A stretch of DNA of 64,000 nt from Pseudomonas putida (GCF_028682395.1 NZ_JANHLC010000006.1:124001-188000); one strand, 5' to 3'; shown: positions 34,009-42,969, numbered from the stretch's first letter. Translations and numbers: made by a program. Notes: generated from the letters alone by a model not told the origin.

Positions 34009-35094
34009 TCAAAACACCACGAGCGGATCCGGTGCCAGCGTCCCCGCCGGGGAGCGTCGATACCGATAGAGCCCCCCGTATTCCTCCCGCACGAGCGCCC
34101 CCTCGGCGATGAGGTAGTTGGCATGGGCCAACGTTTCACCCAGGGCCATCAGTTCGTCGAAACGACCCGATAGTTTGGGGAACAATTCGACCATCAGCTC
34201 GCGCGCGCTGCGCGGCGCCTCGCAGAGGGTCAGCAGCGACGCCAGGTGGGCCTGGTGATGGGCCTGCAACTGGTCCAGGCGTTGATGCAAATTGAAGAAC
34301 GGTCGCTCGTGGGCCGGCAGTACCAGCACGCTGTCGGGCAATGAGCGCAGGTGTTCGATCGAGTCCAGCCAGTCGCGCAGCGGATTGGCCTCGGGCTCGG
34401 TGACCTGCACGCCAACGGTGGACGTGATGCGTGGCAGCACCTGGTCGCCGGAAATCAGCAGGCCGTCATCCTCTGCATAAAGGCACGCATGCTCGGGCGA
34501 ATGGCCGTTGCCGATCACCACCTGCCAGGTCCGCCCGCCAATGCGCAACCGACTGCCCGCGACCAGGCGACGAAAGCCGCTGCAAGGCAGGGGCCGAAAA
34601 CTGCCGTTCTGGATGACCGAGAGCATCTGGGTCGCGTCTTCGCGGCTGAAACCGGCCTTGAGGTAAAAGTCCAGGAAGGCCCAGGCTGGCCGCGCCTCGC
34701 TCGGCGCATTGAGGTGCAACCACTGGAACTCGCCGGCGGTCATGAAGATCGGGCAGCGAAAACGCTCGGCGAGCCAGCCGGCCACGCCGGCATGGTCGGA
34801 GTGAAAATGCGTGCAGACCACTGCCAGCACCGGCAGGCCATCGCAGACCTCGATCAGCACCTGATCCCAGACTTCACGGGTTTGCGCCGTGTTCATTCCG
34901 GTATCGACAATCACCCAGCCGGTTTCATGGCGCAGCAGGTAGAGGTTGATATGGTCGAGACGAAACGGCAGCGGCATGCGCAACCAGAACACCCCCGCAG
35001 CAACCTCAAGCACCGCACCACTGGCAGGCGCCTCGCGCCAGGGATAGCGCAGGCCGCTGCGCACCTCATGGCCCAAGGCTTCGAGGTCAGCCAT
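34009..35094 (-). CDS. Metallo-beta-lactamase-fold hydrolase
   Basis: A 361-residue protein. The ATG at 35094 overlaps the end of the acyl-CoA ligase gene by 8 bases; a longer frame has no site. The di-metal motifs are intact: THFHSDHAG (HxHxDH), the later GHSPEHACLY and SGDQVLPR. The C-terminal helical part resembles LACTB2/RNase Z-like hydrolases. Cotranslation with a CoA ligase suggests thioesterase or lactone hydrolysis on the same substrate, which is inference. Confidence 0.85.
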   Translation of the reverse strand: MADLEALGHEVRSGLRYPWREAPASGAVLEVAAGVFWLRMPLPFRLDHINLYLLRHETGWVIVDTGMNTAQTREVWDQVLIEVCDGLPVLAVVCTHFHSDHAGVAGWLAERFRCPIFMTAGEFQWLHLNAPSEARPAWAFLDFYLKAGFSREDATQMLSVIQNGSFRPLPCSGFRRLVAGSRLRIGGRTWQVVIGNGHSPEHACLYAEDDGLLISGDQVLPRITSTVGVQVTEPEANPLRDWLDSIEHLRSLPDSVLVLPAHERPFFNLHQRLDQLQAHHQAHLASLLTLCEAPRSARELMVELFPKLSGRFDELMALGETLAHANYLIAEGALVREEYGGLYRYRRSPAGTLAPDPLVVF

Positions 35095-36937
35095 GGGCGC
35101 CACCAAAGGGCGCCAGCCCGGCGTCGGCCAGGGCCTGTGCGGAGTACGGCCGATAGGTGCGCGCCGCCTCATCGCGGATAAACAGCGGATCGCCGCACGC
35201 CTGGGGGCAATAGCCCTGGCGTTGCAGGTCGACCTTGCGCAGCTTGAAGGTGCTGGTCAGGTCAGCCGCCTGGGTAACACGGACAAAGACCGGCGCGGCA
35301 TAGCGCGGCAGGCTGGCTTCGCCAAGGGCGAACAGGGCCGCGGGATCGAATGCCCGACCCGGCTGCATCAGCACCGCCGCCATCCCGGCCCGGCCTTCGT
35401 TGCCCGGCACCTGTACGCCATAGATATTGATCAGTTCCAGGCCCGGCAATTCGCTCAGGGCATCGGCCACTTCCAGGGTGGAGACGTTCTCGCTTTTCCA
35501 GCGAAAGGTGTCGCCGATCCGGTCGACGAAATAGCAGTAGCCATCGGCGTCATAGCGCAAAAGATCGCCGGAACTCCAGTAAGCATCGCCTTCGCGAAAG
35601 ACATTACGGCGGATCTTGCTTTCACTGGCCTCGGGGTTGGTATAGCCCTCGAAGCGACCGCCGCCGATCTGCGGATGGTCGACGATAAACCCCATCGCCT
35701 CGCCGACCTCACCGACTTCACAAAGTTGGTAAAAGCCGTGTTCATCCCGGGGATGGCAATCGTTTTCCACGTCGAAACGTACCAGCCGCAGATTGGTTTT
35801 GGCCCAGTCCGGCACACGCCCGCAGGAGCCGACGTAGTTGTCGACATTGATCAGATTGGCGTTGGCTTCGGTGGCGCCCCAGCCCTCGAAGACCTGGATC
35901 GGGCCAAAGCGTTCGAGCCAGCGCTGCCAGGACTCCGGAGTCAGGCCGGCGCCCAACATGCAGCGCAGGCTGTGCTCGCGCTCCCCCGCGACCACTGGCT
36001 GGTTGAGCAGGTAGCGACAGATTTCGCCGATGTACTGGAACACGCTGATGTGGTGGCGGGCGACATCCTTCCAGAATTCGCGGACGCTGAACTTGCGCCG
36101 GACCACGATACTGGCGCCCACCCGCAGCGCCGTCGAGGTGACCGAGGTCGCAGCAGCGCCGTGGTACAACGGCAGGCAGCAATAGAACACGTCCTCGCAG
36201 GTCGCCTGCAGGGTTACTTCCATCACATCGCCCGAGGACATCCAGCGCATATGGCTGTAGCGCGCAGCCTTGGGTAAACCCGTGGTGCCCGAGGTAAAGA
36301 TCAGCAGTGTCGGTTCTTCGGCCCGGATATCGGCACGAATATCCCGGGGGAAGGCCGTGCGTGGGGCGCTGTCCAGGCGTGCCGCAAACTGGCGGTCGAC
36401 GCCCTTGGGCAGTGGCTCGCCGGCCGGGTACTCAGGGTCCGGGACCAACCAGAACGGCACCGACGGCAGGCCTTCGGTGGCCTGCAGATTGCCCAGGCAC
36501 TCCTCGCCGATCACCACGGCCTTGGCGGCGGTGGTTTCCAAAGCATGCAACAACGCGCGGCCGTGGACCTGGGTATTGATAAACGCCACCACCACACCCA
36601 GTTTGACCAGGCCAAACCAGGTGCAGAAAAACGCCGGGCGGTTTTCCATGGCAATTGCGCAGACATCGCCGGCGCGCAGGCCCTTGGCATAGAAGGTATG
36701 GGCCATCTGATTGGCGCGGGCGTCGACTTCGGCGTAGCTCAGGGTCTGCTCGGCATAGATCAGAAAAGGCCGTTCGCCAAAGCGCTGAGCCTGCTGCTCC
36801 AGACGATCGGCCAGGGTGTAGCGGTCGCCGGGCTTGATCTGCCCACTGGCAACGGCACGCTGGTCGAGCAACGCCTGGGTCTGCTCGCGGGGCACCACGA
36901 CGCTGCTCGACACGCGAGCCGCAAGAGCCTGGTTCAT
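35087..36937 (-). CDS. Long-chain/very-long-chain acyl-CoA ligase (FATP-type)
   Basis: A 616-residue AMP-forming ligase. The P-loop motif LLIFTSGTTGLPKAARYSH is at about residue 213, FEGWGATEAN is the A5 region, and YWSSGDLLRYDADGYCYFVD with DRIGDTFRWKSENVS covers A7-A8. This FATP/VLACS branch includes ligases that activate steroid side chains and bile acids as well as long fatty acids. The start ATG overlaps the Old Yellow Enzyme stop (ATGA). It catalyses the entry step, CoA activation, for the cluster. Confidence 0.9.
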   Translation of the reverse strand: MNQALAARVSSSVVVPREQTQALLDQRAVASGQIKPGDRYTLADRLEQQAQRFGERPFLIYAEQTLSYAEVDARANQMAHTFYAKGLRAGDVCAIAMENRPAFFCTWFGLVKLGVVVAFINTQVHGRALLHALETTAAKAVVIGEECLGNLQATEGLPSVPFWLVPDPEYPAGEPLPKGVDRQFAARLDSAPRTAFPRDIRADIRAEEPTLLIFTSGTTGLPKAARYSHMRWMSSGDVMEVTLQATCEDVFYCCLPLYHGAAATSVTSTALRVGASIVVRRKFSVREFWKDVARHHISVFQYIGEICRYLLNQPVVAGEREHSLRCMLGAGLTPESWQRWLERFGPIQVFEGWGATEANANLINVDNYVGSCGRVPDWAKTNLRLVRFDVENDCHPRDEHGFYQLCEVGEVGEAMGFIVDHPQIGGGRFEGYTNPEASESKIRRNVFREGDAYWSSGDLLRYDADGYCYFVDRIGDTFRWKSENVSTLEVADALSELPGLELINIYGVQVPGNEGRAGMAAVLMQPGRAFDPAALFALGEASLPRYAAPVFVRVTQAADLTSTFKLRKVDLQRQGYCPQACGDPLFIRDEAARTYRPYSAQALADAGLAPFGGAHG

Positions 36938-38019
36938 GGCGTCACCTCCAGGGCCTGGCTCGCCTGGACAGGGTAATCCGTGTAGCCGCGAGGACCCGGG
37001 GTGTAGAGGGTCTTGCGGTCAAAGCCGGCCAGGGGCAAGCCACGCTGCAAGCGCTCGACCAGGTCCGGGTTGGCAATGAAATGACGGCCGAACGAGACCG
37101 CATCGCCCTCCCCGGCAACCAGCGCTGCGGCGGCAGAAGCGCCATCGAAACCATCGTTGAGAATCAGCCCGCTGGGGTGATGCTGGCGCGCCAGGGCAAA
37201 GGCGTCCAGCTCGCCCAGCGGCGAACGCATGATATGCAGGTAGGCCAGGCCCAACGGCTCGACTGCCGAGCAAAGGGCCGTGGCCGTGGCCAGCGGATCG
37301 GCGTCCTGGATATCGTTGTAGCTGTTGCCGGGGCACAGGCGAAAACCGACCCGACCGGCGCCAATCGCAGCGGCCATGGCCTGTAGCACCTCAGCGGGAA
37401 AACGCACCCGATTGGCCACGCTGCCGCCGTAGGCGTCAGCGCGCAGATTGCTGCCCGAGGCCATGAATTGCATGGGCAGATAGCCGCTGGTGCAGTGCAG
37501 TTCGACACCATCGAACCCGGCTTCGCGGGCGTTCAGGGCCGCCTGGCGGTACTCGCCGATCACCTGGGCAATCCCCTCCAGGCTCAGCGCCTCGGGCTGC
37601 TCGGTATCGACCAGCCCGGCGGTGTCACTGAACACCTGGGTCTGCGCACGCAACGCGGAGGGCGCCACCGTCGGCGCACCGAGCGGCTTGTTGTGCTGAC
37701 TTGCGGCCCGGCCCACATGCATCAACTGCAGCACGATCCGCCCGCCGGCGTCATGCACCGCACGGGTGACGCGCCGCCACGCTGCAATCTGCTCGCCGGT
37801 GTAAATCGCCGGGGTCCGGCAATAGCCCAGGCCGCTGGCCGAGGGTGCCGTTCCTTCGGCCACGATCAGTCCGGCACTGGCGCGCTGGCGGTAGTAGTCG
37901 ACCATCTCGGCCGTCGGCACCGCACGCGCATCGGCCCGGCTGCGGGTCATCGGCGCCATGACAATACGATTGGCCAGTTGCAGCTCACCGAGGCACACAG
38001 GCTCGAACAGAATGCTCAT
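36934..38019 (-). CDS. Old Yellow Enzyme family alkene reductase
   Basis: A 361-residue FMN-dependent ene-reductase of the NemA/XenB type: LFEPVCLGELQLANRIVMAP, MTRSRA, VLQLMHVGRAA, and the substrate site GVELHCTSGYLPMQF. The usual second residue of the His-His/Asn pair is Ser here, a variant also seen in other bacterial alkene reductases as far as I recall. First gene of the OYE-ligase-MBL operon, it probably reduces an enone double bond. The operator at 38135 precedes it. Confidence 0.9.
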   Translation of the reverse strand: MSILFEPVCLGELQLANRIVMAPMTRSRADARAVPTAEMVDYYRQRASAGLIVAEGTAPSASGLGYCRTPAIYTGEQIAAWRRVTRAVHDAGGRIVLQLMHVGRAASQHNKPLGAPTVAPSALRAQTQVFSDTAGLVDTEQPEALSLEGIAQVIGEYRQAALNAREAGFDGVELHCTSGYLPMQFMASGSNLRADAYGGSVANRVRFPAEVLQAMAAAIGAGRVGFRLCPGNSYNDIQDADPLATATALCSAVEPLGLAYLHIMRSPLGELDAFALARQHHPSGLILNDGFDGASAAAALVAGEGDAVSFGRHFIANPDLVERLQRGLPLAGFDRKTLYTPGPRGYTDYPVQASQALEVTP

Positions 38020-38134
38020 GTCAGTTCCTTCACTACAGGGATTTCACGCCGTGCCACAATCTTCGCCGCCTGACGGCAATCGATTGCGCAGAGCCGGATA
38101 TGGGCCAAATGATTGACCGTGAGCGCGCTCGAAA

Positions 38135-38152
38135 CATCGTCCGTCAAGACTA
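38135..38152 (-). promoter_or_regulatory. Catabolic cluster operator, site 3 (OYE operon)
   Basis: Read toward the gene: TAGTCTTGACGGACGATG, 116 bases upstream of the OYE start. With site 4 it makes a 59-bp-centred inverted pair in the divergent promoter region. Confidence 0.7.
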
Positions 38153-38193
38153 GGTTTTGCTTGCGCCAAGACGATTGGCCAGAGGGGAAAAAC

Positions 38194-38211
38194 TGGTCTG
38201 AACGGACGATG
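38194..38211 (+). promoter_or_regulatory. Catabolic cluster operator, site 4 (MFS gene)
   Basis: TGGTCTGAACGGACGATG on the plus strand, 60 bases upstream of the MFS start. It is the mirror copy of site 3, so each divergent unit has its own correctly oriented element. Confidence 0.7.
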
Positions 38212-38270
38212 AAAAACCGGCACGATGCGTCGAGCATCCAGCCACTAGAACAAGACCGGGAGCACCCGTT

Positions 38271-39620
38271 GTGAACTCATCCAAGCCAGTGACATGGCGT
38301 ACGCACTACGCGCTTTTCGTGCTGACAGCCATCTATGTCTTCAACTATGTGGACCGCCAGTTGATGGCGATTCTGATCGAGCCCGTCAAACTCGAATTCG
38401 GGATTTCCGACACCGCCATCGGGCTGTTGTCCGGGGTGACGTTCGCGTTGTTCTACACCGTTTTCGGCTTCCCGCTGGGGCGCCTGTCCGACCGTATCGG
38501 CCGCAAGCCGGTGATCGCCATGAGCTGCATCGCCTGGAGCGTGATGACCATGTTCTGCGGCATGGCCAACAGCTTTCTGACGCTGGTGCTGGCACGTATC
38601 GGCGTGGCCATCGGCGAAGCCGGCGGCACGGCGCCTTCGGTGGCCATGGTGTCCGACCTGTACCCGGCGCGGCGGCGCTCCACGGCCCTGTCCGTGCTGA
38701 TGCTCGGGTCAAGCCTGGGCGCGGTGGTGGGCCTTGGGCTGGGCGGCTGGATTGCCCAGCATCATGGCTGGCGCTATGCGTTCTTGCTGATTGGTGCGCC
38801 GGGGATTTTCCTCGGCCTGCTGCTCCTGCTCACCGTGCGAGCGCCCAAAATGGCCGCGTCGCCGGTTCGCCTGGCCACAGCCGCGCCGTTGCACGACGGC
38901 TGGGCCAGGACCCTGGCCGATCTGCTCAAGACTCCCTCGTTCCTGTGGTTGGTGTTGACCGGCGGCGCAGCAGCCATTGCCGGCTACGCCATCGGCACCT
39001 GGAGCCCGAGCTTCCTGATCCGCTCCCATGGTTTGAACCTGCAGGAAGCCGGCTTTCTGGTCGGTGTGGTCGGTGGTACTGGCTCGGCCCTGGGCACGCT
39101 GGTCTGTGGCGTACTGACCGATCGGCTGGCGCGCCGCGATGTGGGTTGGCAGATTGGCGTACCGCTGCTAGGCACACTGCTCAGCATCCCATTGGCCCTG
39201 GCCTACTTTCTCTGGCCCCAGGGTACGGCCTTCCATATCGGCACCATCGCGGTGCCCCAGGCCTTTCTCTTTTACAGCGCCTTCGGCTTCTTCGGGGTCT
39301 GGTGGGCAACACCCTGCCTGGGCGCGATTACCCACCTGTTTCCGGCCACGCGACTGGCCCAGGCGACGGCGATTTTCGTGATGTCGATGACCCTGCTCGG
39401 CGTCGGTATCGGCCCGCTGCTGATCGGCATGCTCAGTGACCTGTTCCTGCCAACCCTGGGCAGTGAGTCGTTGCGCTATGCCCTCGCGGCTTCAGTGTCG
39501 GTATTGGTGCTGGCGGCGGTGTTTCTCGGGCTGGCGTTACCACGCTATCGCCAGCAGCTCAGGCCTGCTGGGGCAGAGGTCAGTGGCCCGCTGCAAGCGG
39601 CCAGCGGGGGGGTTGCCTAA
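38271..39620 (+). CDS. MFS transporter (spinster-like)
   Basis: A 449-residue, 12-helix transporter starting at GTG 38271 after GGGAG. Family motifs are VFNYVDRQLMAILIEPVKLE in helix 1 and the loop 2-3 motif GRLSDRIGRKPVI. This branch exports or imports sphingoid, sugar or organic acid compounds; in catabolic clusters it usually takes up the substrate. It is divergent from the OYE operon and shares its operator pair. Confidence 0.9.
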   Translation: MNSSKPVTWRTHYALFVLTAIYVFNYVDRQLMAILIEPVKLEFGISDTAIGLLSGVTFALFYTVFGFPLGRLSDRIGRKPVIAMSCIAWSVMTMFCGMANSFLTLVLARIGVAIGEAGGTAPSVAMVSDLYPARRRSTALSVLMLGSSLGAVVGLGLGGWIAQHHGWRYAFLLIGAPGIFLGLLLLLTVRAPKMAASPVRLATAAPLHDGWARTLADLLKTPSFLWLVLTGGAAAIAGYAIGTWSPSFLIRSHGLNLQEAGFLVGVVGGTGSALGTLVCGVLTDRLARRDVGWQIGVPLLGTLLSIPLALAYFLWPQGTAFHIGTIAVPQAFLFYSAFGFFGVWWATPCLGAITHLFPATRLAQATAIFVMSMTLLGVGIGPLLIGMLSDLFLPTLGSESLRYALAASVSVLVLAAVFLGLALPRYRQQLRPAGAEVSGPLQAASGGVA

Positions 39621-39785
39621 GGGATGTGGGCATTGGGCCAGGATGCAGCCGGCAGGGGATGTCTTGGCCTTACTCCATTGATGGCTTCCAGCCGTCGCGG
39701 CAACCATGCTCTCAACCGGCAACGTGCTGAGGGCTTATGCCAGTCGCCAGGTGGTCGATCACCTGATCTCAAGAGGACGGATTCC

Positions 39786-40127
39786 GTGAGCAAGCAGATG
39801 CAGTACCAGGGCTATTACGGCTCGATCGAGGCCAGTACCGCGGATAACCGCCTTTACGGCAAGCTCCTGTATATCCGCCCGCTGGTGAGCTACGAAGGCC
39901 GCACCGTGGCAGCGTTGCAAGCCGCGTTCCACGCCGCGGTGGATGAATATCTGGCGACCTGCCAGCAGCAGGGCAGCGCTCCCCAGGTGCCCTGCAAGGG
40001 TTCGTTCAATGTGCGGGTGGGACACGATCTGCACCTGGCGGCAGTGCTCGCGGCGGCGCGGCAGAACGTCACGCTCAACGACCTGACCCGCCAGGCGCTG
40101 CGCAACTACCTGCAGCACAATGGCTGA
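39786..40127 (+). CDS. HicB-like protein without a HicA partner
   Basis: A 113-residue protein. GTG at 39786 is chosen because GAGGA lies 8 bases before it; an ATG four codons later is the alternative. The N-terminal partial RNase H fold (YQGYYGSIEASTADNRLYGK, LLYIRPLVSYEG) and the C-terminal ribbon-helix-helix (GSFNVRVGHDLHLAAVLAAA, LNDLTRQALRNYL) define HicB. No small HicA toxin reading frame with a dsRNA-binding pattern adjoins it, so it probably acts as a stand-alone regulator. Confidence 0.75.
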   Translation: MSKQMQYQGYYGSIEASTADNRLYGKLLYIRPLVSYEGRTVAALQAAFHAAVDEYLATCQQQGSAPQVPCKGSFNVRVGHDLHLAAVLAAARQNVTLNDLTRQALRNYLQHNG

Positions 40128-40181
40128 ACGACACGCCACTTTTTGATCGCCGCTGCCGCCATCACTGAATTGACGCAGCGT

Positions 40182-40871
40182 TTACAGGCTCGCCTCGCCA
40201 CCCAGACGCTGCTCGACAAAGACCCGGGCCTGGTAAGTCAGTTGATCCAGGTGGCGGTCGCGCTTTTTCTCGGCCTCGGCCATGGCCTTCTTGCCATGCT
40301 GTTTAAGCAGGTAAGCGTGGATCTGCTGCACTTCCAGGGTCCGGTAGATCGGCGCCACATCCACCACCGCCCGCAGACCATCACTCGCATGGTCGCGGGT
40401 ACTCATCAGCACCTGTGGCCCCCGGGCACCCACTACCTGGAACCCCAGCGCCTCGAAGCACGGCACCCTGGCCACGCTGCAGGCCAGTTCGCCATGGGGA
40501 TAGCGTGCCAGCATTTCACCCAGCATTCCCCGCGCAATGCCCTGGCGCCGCTGGTTTTCCCGCACCGCCATAAACGCCACGGCGCACGCCTGGGCATCCC
40601 CCTTCAGCGGCTGGTACAGGGTAAAGCCAAGCACGCTGTCGGGATCCTGCGGATCACTGGCGACCAGCAATTCGACCGGAATGTCCTGGCCCTCGCCCAG
40701 CGCCTGCAGATACAGATGCACTTCGAAGCCAACGCCGTATTGATACAGCTGAAACAGCGGATTACTAGGCGTCAGCGCGACCAGGCTGATATCGCTGAGG
40801 TAGTCGACCACCATCTGCAGAATCTGGCTTTTGATCGCCTCGGGGGGTGGGCTCTGGTACAGGGTAAACAT
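40182..40871 (-). CDS. GNAT-family N-acetyltransferase
   Basis: A 229-residue protein. The ATG at 40871 (MFTLYQSPPPEA) has GGAG 10 bases upstream; an ATG eight codons earlier is possible. The acetyl-CoA binding motif RENQRRQGIARGMLGEML is in the middle, followed by FEALGFQVVGARG. The C-terminal basic helical extension (KKAMAEAEKKRDRHLDQL) is unusual for GNATs. Substrate unknown. Confidence 0.82.
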   Translation of the reverse strand: MFTLYQSPPPEAIKSQILQMVVDYLSDISLVALTPSNPLFQLYQYGVGFEVHLYLQALGEGQDIPVELLVASDPQDPDSVLGFTLYQPLKGDAQACAVAFMAVRENQRRQGIARGMLGEMLARYPHGELACSVARVPCFEALGFQVVGARGPQVLMSTRDHASDGLRAVVDVAPIYRTLEVQQIHAYLLKQHGKKAMAEAEKKRDRHLDQLTYQARVFVEQRLGGEASL

Positions 40872-40935
40872 GAACAACGGACTCCGGAACGGCATCAGGC
40901 AGGCCGCATAGTAACCTGAGCGGCAAGCTCGGCGC

Positions 40936-41652
40936 TTAGATCACCTTCACTGCCCGCCCGATAAACTGGATCGGCCCCGTCGGCTTGCCGCTCGGCGAGC
41001 CATTGCGGCCCTCCAGGGTCAGCTCGAACAACTGGTTGGGCTCCAGCGGCGGCAGGCGGTCCAGCGCAACGCGCAGGGTTTCACCCGGCTTGACCAGTCC
41101 CAGCGACACCGGGCCCTGCCAGCCATCTGCCTTGGTCCAGAATTCCAGCGCCTTGTCGGCCGGGACGGCATAGGTCGCCAGCGGAATCAATTCGATCTCC
41201 TGCCGTGAGCCGGCCTGGATCACCCAGCCGGGCGCCTTGTCCTGGGGCGCGACCAGCACCACCAGATAACTGGGCGTCGCCACGGGCACCGGCCGCAGCA
41301 ACAACACCGCGCCCAGTACCAGGCTCGCCGCCAGCCCCGCACCCGCCAGGCCTCGCCAGAAGGCCAGGTGTTGCCACAGGCTCGCCGCCTCGCCAGTCCG
41401 CGTACGCGGGTCCAGTTGACCGAGACTGCGCTCAATACGCGCCCAGAGAGACGGCGCAGGCGTCTGCGCCGGCGCCAGCCCGGCCAACGGCAACAGGCGA
41501 CGCTCCCAGGCGTCCACAGCGTCGCGCAACTCGCGGTCATGGGGCAGCCGCTCGATCACTTCGGCGCGGCGGGCGGCCGACAATGTGCCCAGCACATACT
41601 CGCCCGCCAGTTGGTCCAGTTCTGCTTCGTTGTCTTCGAATTCGCTCGTCAT
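40936..41652 (-). CDS. Anti-sigma factor (RskA family)
   Basis: A 238-residue protein. The ATG at 41652 overlaps the sigma factor stop (ATGA). It has a cytoplasmic anti-sigma domain (LDQLAGEYVLGTLSAARRAE), one transmembrane helix at about residues 98-118 (GLAGAGLAASLVLGAVLLLR) and a periplasmic RskA domain. It should hold the cognate ECF sigma at the membrane until a signal triggers its release. Confidence 0.9.
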   Translation of the reverse strand: MTSEFEDNEAELDQLAGEYVLGTLSAARRAEVIERLPHDRELRDAVDAWERRLLPLAGLAPAQTPAPSLWARIERSLGQLDPRTRTGEAASLWQHLAFWRGLAGAGLAASLVLGAVLLLRPVPVATPSYLVVLVAPQDKAPGWVIQAGSRQEIELIPLATYAVPADKALEFWTKADGWQGPVSLGLVKPGETLRVALDRLPPLEPNQLFELTLEGRNGSPSGKPTGPIQFIGRAVKVI

Positions 41653-42257
41653 CCCATGCACTCGCGCAATGCCGTCAGGCTCCGTTTGATCCAGGCCTTG
41701 ACCGTACCCAGCGGCGTGCCCTGGCGTCGGGCGATGTCGGCGTGGGAGCAACCGTCGACATAGGCCAGCATGATGCATGCGCGTCGTTGTGGCTCAAGCC
41801 CTTCCAGACACCCCTGTAACCGCCCGGCCTGAAGCAGGCCATCCAGGCCGGCGTCCCGTTCATCCGCCGCGCCGGCAGCGAGCCATGCGTCGAAGCCCGC
41901 CTCCTGCGTCCCGTCGACCAGCACTTCACGGCCCTGGCGGCGCAGCACATTGAGCGCTAGGTGCCGGGTCACGCTGAACATCCAGCCGCGGGCCGAACCG
42001 CGCACGGGATCGAAGCCGCCTGCGCCGGTCCAGATCCGGATAAACGCGTCATGCACGATATCCTCCGCCAACGCCGTGTCGCGCACCAGGCGCCGGGCCA
42101 CGCCCAGCAGCCGCGCGCCTTCGTGCTGATAAAGGCGGTGCAGGGCCTGGCGCTCGCCGCGGGCACAGGCCAGCAGGTGGGCTTCGTAGTCGAATGGAGC
42201 GGGCTCGGGCAAAGACAAGGGATTCAGGCACCGGCAGAAAAAGGGAACCCCAACCAA
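41649..42257 (-). CDS. ECF sigma factor (SigK-like)
   Basis: About 200 residues with region 2 (EDIVHDAFIRIWTGAGGFDP, then RGWMFSVTRHLALNVLRRQ) and region 4 (RRACIMLAYVDGCSHADIAR, TPLGTVKAWIKRSL). Pairing with an RskA anti-sigma puts it in the SigK group. The exact start is uncertain: the TTG at 42257 and a TTG at about 42218 both fit and neither has a clear ribosome site. DUF3455 upstream is the probable target. Confidence 0.88.
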   Translation of the reverse strand: MVGVPFFCRCLNPLSLPEPAPFDYEAHLLACARGERQALHRLYQHEGARLLGVARRLVRDTALAEDIVHDAFIRIWTGAGGFDPVRGSARGWMFSVTRHLALNVLRRQGREVLVDGTQEAGFDAWLAAGAADERDAGLDGLLQAGRLQGCLEGLEPQRRACIMLAYVDGCSHADIARRQGTPLGTVKAWIKRSLTALRECMG

Positions 42258-42295
42258 AAGGTCGGGGTCGGCGTCTGGCAGCTTAGACCAGTTTG

Positions 42296-42321
42296 CCAGG
42301 CGGCCCGTGAAATCCGCCTGG
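42296..42321 (-). terminator. Hairpin between DUF3455 and the sigma factor gene
   Basis: CCAGGCGG and CCGCCTGG form an 8-bp perfect stem with a 10-base loop just after the DUF3455 stop. No T-run, so it may only attenuate. Confidence 0.45.
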
Positions 42322-42327
42322 TGCCGC

Positions 42328-42870
42328 TTAGTTGGCGGCCCAGAACAGATAATCGGCCTGGTATTTCACCTGTTCCATGGCGCCTTTGTTGGCGGCCGTG
42401 CAGGCGCTGGCCGGCGCCACACCGCCCTTGAGCGCCACCCGCTGGATATAGGTGACGCCACTCATCAAGCCCTGACCTTCGGCAGGGTTGGCCTTGACCA
42501 GTTGATAAGGCAGATTGCCGGCGCTGGAGGGTGCAACGGCCAGTTGGGTGCCCGTTACCTTGGAGCCGTCCTGGGCTTGCCAGGTGGCGGGCGGGCCAAA
42601 GTAGCTGCCGACCTGTTTGCCACTGCGATCATTGAGCACCGCCTTGGGCCCGACAAAGGTCCATTCGGTCTGCCCGGCAGCCCCGGCCTTGTCACGGCAT
42701 TCATAAGTGATCTCGCCGACGCCGACGGTTTCCAGGGCGACCTTGTGGCCGTCCGGCACCTTGATGCTGTCGGGCACGGCCAGCGCCGCAGAGGCCAGGG
42801 GCGCGAGCGCCAGCAGGCAGGCGCCAGCGAGGGCATTACGGGTCAGGCTCAACAGGGATTGGGTATTCAT
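42328..42870 (-). CDS. DUF3455 exported protein
   Basis: A 180-residue protein with a signal peptide (ALAGACLLALAPLASAAL) and the DUF3455 pattern (YECRDKAGAAGQTEWTFVGP, VGSYFGPPATWQAQDGSKVT, GVTYIQRVALKGGVAP). These proteins are often coded next to ECF sigma/RskA pairs in proteobacteria and respond to them. Function is unknown. Confidence 0.85.
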   Translation of the reverse strand: MNTQSLLSLTRNALAGACLLALAPLASAALAVPDSIKVPDGHKVALETVGVGEITYECRDKAGAAGQTEWTFVGPKAVLNDRSGKQVGSYFGPPATWQAQDGSKVTGTQLAVAPSSAGNLPYQLVKANPAEGQGLMSGVTYIQRVALKGGVAPASACTAANKGAMEQVKYQADYLFWAAN

Positions 42871-42921
42871 GGCACGTACTCCAGAGGTTGGGATCGGCTC
42901 AGTAGCAACGACTACTACTCT

Positions 42922-42950
42922 GACTACCCACCACCGAGGCCTTTGGATGC
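42922..42950 (-). promoter_or_regulatory. Candidate ECF-sigma promoter of the DUF3455 gene
   Basis: GCATCC (42945-42950, -35) and GTAGTC (42922-42927, -10) separated by 17 bases on the minus strand, about 55 bases before the start codon. The elements are guessed from ECF promoter layout and from the neighbouring sigma factor; no matching pair was found in front of the sigma gene. Confidence 0.3.
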
Positions 42951-42969
42951 AGTGCGCCGTAAAAATAAT

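Noticed and set aside
39786..40127. Full HicAB toxin-antitoxin pair
   Set aside because: No HicA-sized reading frame with its conserved His lies on either side; only the HicB-like part can be supported.
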